Shown piece by piece: positions 21,127 through 30,899 of a stretch of 30,899 bases of DNA. This stretch comes from Lingula anatina. Its lineage: Eukaryota > Brachiopoda > Lingulata > Lingulida > Lingulidae. The notes under the pieces are model-generated. The model did not search any database, was not told where the DNA came from, and was given only the letters and a program-made list of their open reading frames with translations. A program made the position numbers and the translations under genes. The stretch is taken from contig NW_019775513.1 of the NCBI RefSeq assembly GCF_001039355.2, positions 609,052 through 639,950 on the forward strand. Reading direction: 5' to 3'. Each line of letters begins with the position of its first letter. Position 1 is the first letter of the stretch.

Positions 21127-22896
21127 GTAAAGAAGCTTTTAATTTAGACGAAAGAAACAAAAAATATTCTGGTTAGGAATGATAGATGATTTCATGGTAT
21201 TTTCACTTCCGTGCTGTCCAATGACCTAAATTATTCCACTGTCGCCAAGCGGATTTATTGACAATGTCATTGTCAAAGTGAAATATGAACTGAATCAATA
21301 AATAAAACATTTGCAATATTGCAGCAAATCTTATTGTAAGTGAGGGATGTGAGACAGCTAGGTGACATAATACTCCCGGATTTATCTTGTCCTTTTGTTT
21401 CGTTCTACCACCCTGATTGTAATGTTTAAGTTAACACATACTAGTACTATACTAGGTACATTTGGAATTTTTTAAATATTCCTACAAGCAACAAAGACAT
21501 TGAAGTTTTTTAACTGCAAAAATTCACCAAAAGTGTCCACTCTCTTCAGCTAAAAACCTGTCACTACTGACCAGCGGTGTTCACTCAGCTGTCGCTGCAG
21601 CTCAAATTGTTTGTGACCAATTAGGGCAATTAGGACTGTATTTTAATCTAATGGCCCGGAAACAAACCCAAATTGGCGACGGCACAAGCATACGGCTGGG
21701 ATGGCTTCCGTGCAGATCATGTACTGTAAATATTGCGCATCAAATAAACTATACTTTGCATGGTTCAATTTTCATGATTTTTCCACATAATATTGCAAAT
21801 TTCATAAACTTTATTCACTATAAATTTCAAAAAATTCCAATCAGTACTTAACTGACATTTTTGAGCATTTTGTCGAGACAAAACTTCAAACGCCCTGAAC
21901 TGAAACTTCTTAAAGACTGCAACATGGGAAAATCATGTGACCGGATTTTACACTTTGATTTACAGCTTATTAAGTTAATGGCTTGTATTAGTTTTTTTAC
22001 GCGGCGCTAAAAGAGAGGCTAAAAGGGGTGCCATAGGCGAGCTGTCAGCAGGCCGATATCAGTTTTACACTTCACTGCCCCTGGATAGTTACTACTGTAG
22101 CGCCCCTGTCCGATTGTGATATACCTAACTATACTAAAATACTGAAATGAAAATATGTCTTACAGCATGTATTTCACGTTTCCAAAATCACTTTTATTAA
22201 AGGTCGTACATACTACCTAAACGTCCATACCAAAGAGAGTATTTGGGAAAAGCCCACAAGGCCAGCAGAAAAGGGCATGGATCAAGTACGCTGCTCTCAT
22301 CTTCTAGTCAAGCACAGACAGTCCAGGAGACCATCATCTTGGAGAGAAGATAACATCACCAGAACCAAGGATGAGGCACTGGACATACTGAAGGGTAGGT
22401 AGTTACACATTTAAAACACAAGGGCATCTTGGTGAGGGTTTTACTGGATGATACTTGTAAACACATTGTAAAGAAATATGTCAAGTTTTTCGATGATTTT
22501 AGAAAATAAGTCCCATTATTACCTTGCCCAAAACAGTGACCAGTGATATGAGTGAATTGCACAGTATAACAATGGTATGCTGTTCTTAATGGTCATCTAA
22601 AAGGACATTTTTGTTACTAGTACATTAATTTGACTTAAAATTTGTTTTCATATGAAATTTTTATTTTAATCCAAGGTTACAGGGACAAAATCGTATCTGG
22701 GGAAGCCAGCTTTGAGCAGCTAGCCAGTCAGTTCAGTGACTGCAGCTCAGCAAAGAAAGGGGGAGACTTGGGACTGTTTGGCCGTGGGCAGATGCAAAAG
22801 CCGTTCGAGGAGGCTGGATTTAGTTTGAAAGTTGGTGAGCTCAGTGAGCCTGTCTGGACTGACTCGGGTGTGCATATCATTCTGAGAACTGGTTAA
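21075..22896 (+). CDS. PIN1: PIN1 peptidyl-prolyl cis-trans isomerase, complete (three exons, 154 aa)
   Basis: Phosphorylation-dependent prolyl isomerase. It binds phospho-Ser/Thr-Pro motifs and isomerises the peptide bond in many cell-cycle and signalling proteins, mainly in the nucleus. The three exons total 465 nt. An N-terminal WW domain (about 5-38) has both tryptophans (W9, W32) and Y21/Y22. A parvulin domain (about 45-154) keeps the active site: H50, C104, H148 and S145, the phosphate-binding K54, R59 and R60, and the proline pocket M121, Q122, F125 (human H59, C113, H157, S154, K63, R68, R69, M130, Q131, F134). The linker is about 7 residues shorter than in human PIN1 (163 aa). The intron 1 position, phase 1 in the Gly after the SRS/T run, matches the human exon 1 end as I remember it. 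The start is supported by the [10 protein letters not shown] alignment to the human N-terminus. Confidence 0.98.
22203..22394 (+). CDS. PIN1: PIN1 exon 2 (rest of WW, linker, start of parvulin domain)
   Basis: Acceptor TTTTATTAAAG, donor G|GTAGGT, phase 1 at both ends. Encodes residues 18-81 plus one base of Gly82. Recognisable runs are [17 protein letters not shown] (WW domain) and [19 protein letters not shown] (phosphate-binding loop, with K54, R59 and R60). Human Ser65 is replaced by Arg56. Confidence 0.97.
22676..22896 (+). CDS. PIN1: PIN1 exon 3 (parvulin catalytic core, stop)
   Basis: Acceptor TTTTAATCCAAG, frame continues from Gly82. Contains [18 protein letters not shown] with the catalytic Cys104, [15 protein letters not shown] with the proline pocket, and [12 protein letters not shown] at the C-terminus. 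Stop TAA at 22894-22896. Confidence 0.98.
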
Positions 22897-23680
22897 GGTT
22901 CCAAGTAAACTTTAAGTTTTGGAAGTGAAGCGGAACTTTATGTAGGAAATTCCTGGTTAAGTTTGGTGAAAGTTCTTGTAGCTGATGTCAAAGATGTACA
23001 TGAGGTGAAATTCTGGAAAGAAAAGAACATTTTTTTTTTACTGGTGTCACTTTTTTCTCTCAAAAACGCAATCTTTTGAAATCATGAACTTAATGATTTT
23101 AAGAAGAGTATTTTGCTTGGCTTATGAATATGTTTTGTATTAAATTTTGAGAGAAACATAATGTACTAATTTAGCTGATATTGCAAAATTCAAGGATTTT
23201 TATATCTTTTTTGTTACTTCTATATGCTACAAGCATGCAAAGCTAGATATGGCTAGGCTAATACTAAAATAATGTCACAAGGCATTCGTTTCTACTAGTT
23301 CTTACAAATGTAATTTATGAACAGTTGTTGGGACAAAAAAATAATTGCAATTTCTAACAGAAAAATCATGATGTGGATATTTCAATTCTTGTTTCTTATA
23401 GTTGTGGTTTTACACATTCTCTGTGGAATAATTCATTCAGTTTAAGAGAAATAGAATTCTTCAAGGTAAAATAACTTATAAGTCTGGTCAGAAGAATATG
23501 TGTAATATAAAAGATTCCATGGAGCTGTTACAAGCTCAGTAACTGTCTTTCTTCTGTGTGAGATTATCCACTGGACCAACATTATGTGCAGTATGTATGT
23601 CATGTGATGGGAATGGTTATCTATTTAGAGTTGTGCATACAGATATATGTGCAAATAAAATTAACTGCCATATCCTTTTT
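22897..23680 (+). other. PIN1: PIN1 3' untranslated region (extent inferred)
   Basis: AT-rich sequence after the PIN1 stop without a recognisable gene. The end is placed just after the first good AATAAA. An earlier ATTAAA near 23139 could give a shorter 3' UTR. Confidence 0.6.
23654..23659 (+). terminator. PIN1: candidate poly(A) signal of PIN1
   Basis: Canonical AATAAA about 760 nt after the stop, followed within 50 nt by a GT- and T-rich stretch. Another AATAAA occurs near 23799. Confidence 0.55.
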
Positions 23681-26040
23681 GTTTAGCTTTGAGTGGTCTT
23701 TTTTTAAATAATTATTTTGTAACATAATGGTCTCGCTTATTTCTCTTAATGGCCATGGGACATATTTTGAAGATGGTCTTAAAACCCAATCAAAATGTAA
23801 TAAAGGTGAACTATACTGCATTACATAAAAGTATTTGTAAGTAACAATTTGTATATCATTCTAATACCTTCCATCTTGTTTTCAGTTATTTTTTCAGTTT
23901 TGTTGCCATTATGTACATGCTATAAATTCTCAAGTATTTATGTTAATTGTCCCATTTTACCAACTGCCAGATAACCTGAACAAAATGCCCTTGCTTTAAA
24001 AATGGAATAATGGAATAATTTAGCATTTAGAGGGAACACAAAAAGGGTGTTTTCCTTAAAATTCTGTTTTCTTAAGCAATGGTATGGGGGTTTGTCGACC
24101 AAGCCATTTGAGAAATTGCTTTTGTTGAGACAGTTTTCCCAATTGCGTTATGGCAGTTCGTTAACAGGCAAAGCTGTTGGGCTATCGGAATCTAGGCTAT
24201 CAGAAGAAAAACGCAAAGAAAATTATCACAAGAAATGGCATCGCGTTATTAGTAAATGCATTAAAAAAACAACTGCCAAAACTTACCCACGGGTCCCAAA
24301 TACGGATAACATTGGGACCTTCCAAGCCAATATGAAAGCGTAAAGGCCATCCAAAATGTATTGGGTTGGAAAGAAGCTATAAATCAGTTTTTCACCCTGA
24401 AAAATAACTTGCCGTCCTTAATTGGAAAATTTGCCCCTTGTGACACTTTTCACGTTGCGGATAACTGAATGATTCAGCCGAATTATTGCCTTGCTGTCAG
24501 CTGTTAAAACTTGCGTCGACGCCCTGCCGCCATTAGCTCCTCTGCACCCCCTACCCCCACCCAACGTTGTACGGTTAATTAAGAAATGACATTTTTGACG
24601 TCGATCGAAGTTGTGTTCAGTCGTACCAGGGCATATATGCTTAAGCGATTGCGTCTATTTTTTCATCCATAAGCTAAAAGAGATCGTACATGCATGTCTG
24701 TAGGGTACATAACACTAATGATTAAACAGATTATAAAACCCAACTTTTTGGAATTGAGACAACAAAATGGTATCAGTCAACCACTAATGAAATCAATAAA
24801 TTCTTTGCATTCGGGACCTTCTTTCAAACGACTAAAGTTGATTTTTCAAATAACTGTTAATACGAGATTCTGTCCAAAACATGATTAAGGAGCCTACCAA
24901 CTGCAACAAATTTACACGAAGTAGATAATTAATGTTCCTTCAAAGGCAAGTTGTCTGTTGAGATTGATCCGATTTGCGTGTCATGTTTTAATAACTTTCT
25001 TGCATTTCCTGTGCAATCTTTTTTATTTGATTTAGGCGCAGAATGAAGAGCATTTTCCATGCTGTTTAGCCCAAAATTGATTTTAGGAAAAAACTGATGT
25101 CTTGCATAAATGAATAGAATAAGACATTGGATGCCGTTCATGAAAGTCGAAGATCTGATTCAATTAAAAAGAAACAATTAAGTCTCATCCTTGAACGTCA
25201 TTTTAGACTAAAACAGTGCCAAGATTGCAAATAATCCTTTTAGAACCCTTAAGAGAGCCTGATACATGATGATTTCGAATATTTGTAAACGCGTCACAGC
25301 CAAGGTTATATAAATGTGATCCAGGTTTTTTTTATTGCCATGAATTCCAGTTTGACCCACTGACCGTTCAAGATTGATACAAACTGTCACAGAAAAAGGC
25401 GCCGCCAACGGGGTGTCACTTAGTTCAAACACAGCGGAACCCTGTAGCGCTTTATCCAGCGGGTATACTAGCCCGGTTGAGTTGTGTCAAGTTCAAAATA
25501 CTGACCAGCAATGTAAAGCAGTAATAATAGACAAGCTAGGTCGGTAGGTAGAGAGGGATCAGGTGGTAAGAAGGAAAAGCCCTTTTGTCCTGAAAATGTT
25601 CTTTCTTAATCAAAATGTGATTTAGTTTCTATGACATTTTGCAAATTGGCCCAACTAAGCGGTGAAAATGTCCACTTTTTCAGAAAAAGAACCCACTTTG
25701 AAATTGCTGGTTCGAATGAAATGGCAATTGAAATACTAATATTTAATAACCACAAGTCACCTGCAACAGTTATAAAGCATACACTGAACATACACTAAAC
25801 GCAACGTCTCGCTCGCATTTGTAATTTTTTAAAACTAACTACGTATACAGAGCCCTTACTGAATATAAGCAATGCTTCTTTATTTGTGATCTAAACGAGA
25901 AAAAGTAATTGCAACATTTATTTTAGATTAGCATTTATCTAACTTACATCGTACAACCAAATTTGGTATTTAGACCCGACTTTTACTCTCTACGTACTTC
26001 TAATCTGTAAAATTTATTCTCCATGACCCTGCGGGTTGAC
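23681..26040. other. intergenic sequence without recognisable gene
   Basis: No family-level match seen on either strand. The most notable item is a plus-strand open frame that closes at 24343. It is open for 98 codons but has no ATG near its 5' end; its first in-frame ATG is the third codon from the end. Its Lys-rich middle (SEEKRKENYHKKWHR) looks more protein-like than its surroundings, yet I cannot assign it. It could be a decayed exon, a transposon remnant or chance. Confidence 0.4.
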
Positions 26041-26054
26041 ATGCAACCGAACGA

Positions 26055-26110
26055 CCCTTGCGTGACGTCATTAGAAACGGTCAGATAAATATCTCCATGG
26101 GTATTTTAAG
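26055..26110 (+). promoter_or_regulatory. promoter-like stretch with a palindromic CRE
   Basis: A full TGACGTCA site lies at 26063-26070 in a CpG-containing stretch (26000-26320), in contrast with the AT-rich surroundings. About 360-390 bp downstream comes the candidate first coding exon. Promoter function is inferred. Confidence 0.35.
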
Positions 26111-26428
26111 ATCTTGGCTGGTATTTTCTCGGAGTTAAAGTTGTTTCTAAGTAATTGGCAGCTTCCTATCTCAGTTGCCCAAAGGTCTTGTTGAACGCTA
26201 CGTGTCCGGATCAGTTAATATGGCAGGGTATCCTACAAAACTGCATTCCAAACTTGACAGTCGATTAATTCGGCAAACAAGACCGACAAGAAACGAGAAC
26301 TGAACATTTCGCGCCCGTGTTTACACTGTGATTCAAGAGGACTGCAGACATAATACTACTGCGAGGGACTTCTTGTTCAAAAACACTGATGGGAGATTTG
26401 TTGAAATTTTTTTGAGGCACGGGCATAC

Positions 26429-26513
26429 ATGTATTTCAAAATAGACTGCATGAGCACAAACATGATAAAAGAGAAGAGAACCAGGATTAAAGTAGGATTC
26501 TTCTTTTGCATTG
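26429..26513 (+). CDS. candidate first coding exon of an unidentified membrane or secreted protein
   Basis: Three in-frame ATGs at 26429, 26450 and 26462 follow an in-frame TGA at 26402. The frame runs to a strong donor, TTG|GTGAGT, at 26513/26514 (phase 1). The peptide is short and basic (IKEKRTRIK) followed by a hydrophobic start (VGFFFCIG), as in a type II signal anchor or signal peptide; such exons often end in phase 1. The third ATG has the best context (A at -3). No downstream exon can be identified with confidence, so the protein is unknown. Chance occurrence is possible. Confidence 0.35.
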
Positions 26514-26530
26514 GTGAGTAAGATATTTAT

Positions 26531-26575
26531 GAGAGAGAGAGAGAGAGAGGAAGGGAGGGGGAGAGAATGCACCAT
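26531..26575. repeat. GA microsatellite and purine tract
   Basis: About ten GA units followed by a G/A-rich run, starting 17 bp after the candidate donor at 26514. Confidence 0.9.
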
Positions 26576-29080
26576 ATGCTGTTCATAATTCTATGCATGT
26601 ACATAACAGTACATTTTCAGCAGTATACAACACCGACTTAAGGGCGCAAATTCTTTTATTATTAATTTCATAATCTACGAAAAACGACTTCTGCTGCATT
26701 TCACAAATAATGTATACATTTTTACACAACAGTGGACGCTGTCATCGTGTCTGTATTACGTTAAAAAGAAACATGGTATAAACGTAAACGTGCAGTTATG
26801 GACATGTATAGCCTCTCCGGTCAACGTTATTGCTTACTGTTTCACAATGATGGTGTGTTTGGTAATTTCAGCTATATTTTTAAACACTTACAGAATAGAT
26901 ATATCGTGAAACTTAAAAATTATGGACCACTGATTGCAATTGGTTCCTTATATTTTTCTTGGCAGAGGCTACTTCTGTGTGCTAATTAGAAGCGAAGCAA
27001 ACGGATGGGTTCGCTGCTGACCCTTCCAATTCAAACACGCCGTTTTTCTAGGCGGCAACAGTTCTTTCTAGATTAATGCTGGTAATTCAAATGTCAGGTT
27101 CATTAAGATTTTCACCCATTGACAGTGAGAGTCAAACTTCACTGAGCCACAGGAACGCGTGAAGTGGACCAGTGGGCACAGGCTGCTGCCCGGACAAAAT
27201 CCTTTAAACACTAGACTGAGAGATAATGAAAAATGACGTCTCAATAATGAGGTTTGTTTACAGGCATTGATACAAAATATTATTTCTTAATTAGATTATC
27301 CTTATATGCAAGATCCATTAATGGAGTCCTTGAAAAGATTCATTGATTGAGGACAAAGAATGCTGTCAATCTAAATGTATTACTATTCAATTTTATCTTG
27401 TGATTTTGCTATCTCAGATAGAAGCCTAAACCAAGGCAGCAAAGCTGTCAAATGTATCAAAGAAAGCAGAAAGAAATGATGCTAGTGCACAAAAAGGGTT
27501 AATTAGATGCAAAATTACATACTACCCAAGAGTATAGTCACCACCAATTTTTAATTTTGTACTACAGGTAACATGAAGGCCTACAGTGTTCATTCAGAAA
27601 ATGTAAAGAAAATAAGGCCAATGCGATTTCAAAGCCACTCACTGAAAATGCCAATATGCAATAGCGAAAAATGAAAAAAAAAAACTAAAGCTGCGTAATT
27701 TCAATAATAATAATAATAATAACAATAAAAATGCAGGATGGATTAGAAACTGGTTTTCCGATTTGAGCTGTATTTTAGTTCTAAGAATCATTCATGTAAT
27801 TTAAAGAATAACACGGTGTCTTTTAATAGTGATGGCAGTGCACAAATATTACGGGTTTTGAAAATGAAACAAGCAAAGGGACTTCATAACCATTCTATTT
27901 CAAAGTCTTTCATTGAAAATGCTAATGTGTGAAAAATGGAAAATTCACCCAAAAGTGTATTGCTTCAAAAATCCCAATAAAGATGCTACTCGAGGTTGAC
28001 TATATTTTATTGCTATAAATCCCTCCAGTAAGTTTGAGAATAACAAGTTAGCCTACTAGTTTTTCCATAAGTGTTGGTTACCGGTGAAAAGTGCAGGGCG
28101 ACGACTGCAGCGACGCCAGACACAAGTGATGGATATAGGCACAGGGACTGTGTCTGTACATAAAAAGCAATCGAAAAAGAGAAACCAAATGTGCAGTGCG
28201 ATAAAAGGTTTAAACTATAAATTTGGCATGCATTTAACCGGGACTAACATCCAAAGACATGTAAGTTTCTCTCTTGTGACAGTGAGCTGCCCTTTATCGT
28301 CTCTAGTGTTTTGTAACCATGCACGCAACATTCATCACACGATTTAATGAAGGCATTTTTCTGAAGTCCGATGTGTTGTGATATCTAACACAGACAGTTA
28401 TTATCCGGGCCCAGCATTTGTCACCCTATATATTCAGAGAGTATCGCAAAGTCATCTACATGTCAAAATGGCTTGATGTTTCCAGTAGATACCTTAGCGG
28501 ATTAGAGCGAGCGTTGATCCCGTGGAACGCAGGGTGGCAGTGCTGGATATGACCCTAATCTTCACCCTTTCCGTTGTTATTCGACTTAATTCAGCAAAGA
28601 ATTAATCTTACTTCAGGCGTCTAACTTGTCATGTCAACAGAGTCAAAAATCAAAGCAACAACAGTACCATAAAGGACAGTAAAAGTACATTTTTGAATGC
28701 AAATACGTGTATGTTTCTTTATAATTTTATTGTATTTCATTTGTTTATCAATTTTGTTATCGCCCGTATTGTTATTTTCATTATTTTGCTTCATGTACAT
28801 CTACTTGCGGCACACTAACAAAACCGCCAGTCATCAATAAAATGTTTTCCGACCTCTTTTATATGTGAATGCCCTTTTCGTGTAATGATCAGCTATGGCT
28901 GGTTCAAACTGTTAGATATATATATTCTATATTTACTTATGAAACGAGAAGTTCATCTGATGTTTCATTGTATAATAATGATTAAATTGCTACAAAAACT
29001 TCTGTTGTACAGGGCTTCAACTTGTAGCTGAAATCTGTTTTCCTTAAAATCGTCAATTGCAATATTTGTCATATTGAAAA
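26576..29080. other. no supported gene; simple and diverged repeats
   Basis: Contains dispersed repeat copy B, an AAT microsatellite near 27703-27722 and two loosely similar blocks about 270 bp apart (TTTCAAAG then TGAAAATGCYAATRTG, near 27627 and 27897). A plus-strand open frame (28084-28347) crosses a donor-like CAT|GTAAGT near 28260. It lacks an early ATG and a family match, so it is not called. Confidence 0.4.
27431..27585. repeat. dispersed repeat, copy B
   Basis: Partner of the copy at about 3222, in the same orientation, with the same order of blocks and clear divergence after the first 25 bases. It probably belongs to an old, non-autonomous interspersed family. Confidence 0.6.
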
Positions 29081-29087
29081 GGATAAA

Positions 29088-29267
29088 ATGATGTCGACAG
29101 CGTTCCACTCCGATGCAAGAAACGGTTATGCAACGGTAGGTGTAACCAAAGTTTTCAACGTAGGGGACAAAAAGTCCAGAACTGATTTTGTCTTCAAAGA
29201 TGAAAAGGTGTTTTCCAAGAAAAACGTAAAAGATGAAAATAATATCTGCTCGGTAGGAGATGACTGA
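29088..29267 (+). CDS. possible small open reading frame, 59 aa, unknown
   Basis: ATG at 29088 (A at -3, then a second ATG) to TGA at 29265-29267. The product is hydrophilic, with charged and polar residues spread evenly (runs such as KVFNVGDKKSRTDF and FSKKNVKDENN), less AT-driven in composition than most chance frames here. There is no signal peptide and no recognised domain. An internal donor-like ACG|GTAGGT at about 29136 means it could instead be part of a spliced exon. A 112-codon minus-strand frame overlaps it (28965-29303) and is hydrophobic and Cys/Phe-rich, as expected for an antisense shadow. Confidence 0.2.
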   Translation: MMSTAFHSDARNGYATVGVTKVFNVGDKKSRTDFVFKDEKVFSKKNVKDENNICSVGDD

Positions 29268-29303
29268 AGTGCAAAGCAAAGACGCCGAAATCTCACACGT
29301 CAC

Positions 29304-30876
29304 AAGCGACCTTGTAGTTTTTCTCTGAATCTAATTACTTCTAAATGTTGCTGATACCTTAGAACTCGAGTGTCATTTGAATGATGAATACGCTACACGC
29401 TGGGAAAATTAATAGATTTTAGGCCTTAATTTTTTTCTTTTATCAAAATCGTTGACACTTAGGTTATCGACTGGGAGTCGTTTCGCGTATTGAAAAAACG
29501 GATGCACTACAATGCACATTTCGTTTTGTGTTAGTTAAGTTTGTTTTGAATATAATTACAAATGAAACTTATAATCTTGCGTTTGCTGAGAGGGTCCCAT
29601 AAAACGTAGAAGACAAGATTTGCCATAGAAATTTTGATCAACTTTAGAAAGCTTACCCACACTGTGCATCTGCAATCACCAAAATACAGTAATGAACATA
29701 ACTTTCATGTAGGCCTACTGTTAAACACGAAAGATTTCCTTATCTTACTCAAACCAAAGACGGACAATCCTTTTTAAACCAATACGTACGCTGCAGCATA
29801 TGGCGTGTTTCCTCGCCACAGAGGCAATAAGGACTAAATTACTTTTCACGGAAAGTCAAATATTGAAGTAACGGACCATCTCTCCTGGAAACCTAGGAAT
29901 TTGCTGCAAAGCAAATGAATTGTCGATACACTAGATGAATTAAGCCCTTAAAGCACTTTGTCAGATTTGGACTTTACTTCAAAGAGTAAAACAAGATAGC
30001 TTTTAGCTTAATAACGAGGATGTCACCCCAAAGCCAGTGAGATAAGGCTTTTTCTGCTGTGGTTTAAATGATAAGTATCACGCATTGTAATCGTGACTCA
30101 AATAATGTCTGCACAAGACGGCTGTCGAAATATTTGGTTTCCGATCCGCGGGTATATACTGTGATCTATGGCCGGACGTACCATTACTGTGTTTATGAAA
30201 AATATATACACATATTATGCGAAAACTGTATTTGCATAATGGTAGGCTACGAGACTGCCCGGTTCCACACTTGTTTCATTATGTCTATTTTTACACACTC
30301 CGTGAGCACTTTGGTTGATAATAATTTTGTTTAACACAAATTGGCAATCCTGCAACATTATATCTTCTATAGACAAATATACCCCAGTGAGAATGTTTTG
30401 CCCAAACGTAATCTACCTATTTATTCTATATTATAAAAAAAGAACCTGACCTGACCCGAGTCTGCCTTTCTAACTGAATCTTTGCCGTTTCTGAACATCA
30501 AAAAGGCTGTTGTCAAGGATTTAACATGATATGAAATTCTAGATTGTCTCCCGCATTTCTGACGTACAGTTTTGAGCGCTAGTGATACTGTAGATTTGGT
30601 TTGAGGTAGACTTTCTCATGACAATTCATCGTTTCTTCATTTCAAGCGGGCGATGGTCAGACGGTATGACCAATCTTTTCAATATTTCGAAAGAAAGATT
30701 ATTTGGCACGAAGTTGGGTATGCAGTAAAACTTGAGATATCCAATGAACGTTATATCTGTATATAGTAAGAAAAAAAGAACTTAAAGTTAAGCAATTCTC
30801 TCTTGAACACCAAGCTACATCCTATACAAAACTCTTCGGATAATTACGATCTGATGACATACGGGTATATTGTGAC
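29304..30876. other. no recognisable feature
   Basis: AT-rich sequence with only short chance frames on both strands. I see no splice-flanked conserved peptide, RNA gene or transposon ends. Confidence 0.5.
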
Positions 30877-30899
30877 TTTTTTTTTTCTTTCTTTTTTTT
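30877..30899. repeat. T-rich tract at the window end
   Basis: T runs interrupted by C, truncated by the window edge. Confidence 0.9.

Noticed and set aside
28084-28347. Plus-strand frame with basic N-terminal half and a donor-like GTAAGT at about 28260
   Set aside because: No ATG at its start, no clear acceptor choice among several CAGs, and no family match. Kept only as a remark in the region note.
30068-30334. Plus-strand 88-codon frame, Cys- and Tyr-rich
   Set aside because: No homology recognised and composition as expected for AT-rich non-coding DNA.
1-30899. Bacterial-type systems (operons, CRISPR, phage or defence islands)
   Set aside because: Introns, gene density, conserved animal proteins and microsatellites show eukaryotic DNA; no such system is present.

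Overview
This is animal (metazoan) genomic DNA, not bacterial. Two conserved eukaryotic genes are split by GT-AG introns, most of the sequence is AT-rich and non-coding, and there are CA, GA and AAT microsatellites and small inverted-repeat transposons. The very high apparent polymorphism and the mix of repeats suggest a marine invertebrate, possibly a non-vertebrate deuterostome such as a hemichordate or echinoderm. That placement is inference only. Single Ns at 3435 and 9160 mark a draft assembly.

Layout: (1) About 1-6350, minus strand: eight coding exons of an EVI5-family TBC-domain Rab GTPase-activating protein. They give the first 325 residues, from the ATG at 6259 to nearly the end of the TBC domain. 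The C-terminal coiled-coil part lies beyond the left edge. (2) About 6350-20580: a large first intron of that gene, probably within its 5' UTR. It holds a ~2.46-kb block present twice (6693-9159 and 9161-11619), with an N exactly at the junction. This is most simply two alleles left side by side by the assembler. (3) About 20584-21075: a gene-poor interval that looks like a shared divergent promoter. (4) 21075-22896, plus strand: a complete three-exon PIN1 gene (154 aa) with a poly(A) signal near 23654. (5) 23.7-30.9 kb: no recognisable gene. A CRE-containing promoter-like stretch near 26.06 kb is followed at 26429-26513 by a possible first coding exon with a signal-anchor-like peptide and a strong splice donor. 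A few anonymous open frames and repeats make up the rest.

The most interesting biology is the head-to-head pairing of EVI5 and PIN1. In vertebrates both products are reported to stabilise the APC/C inhibitor Emi1, and human EVI5L and PIN1 both lie in 19p13.2. A shared regulatory region between them is therefore worth testing. Other points of note are a short tandem duplication that copies a splice donor of the EVI5 gene, and a family of palindromic elements with 3-bp target-site duplications. I saw no tRNA, rRNA, CRISPR or phage features.
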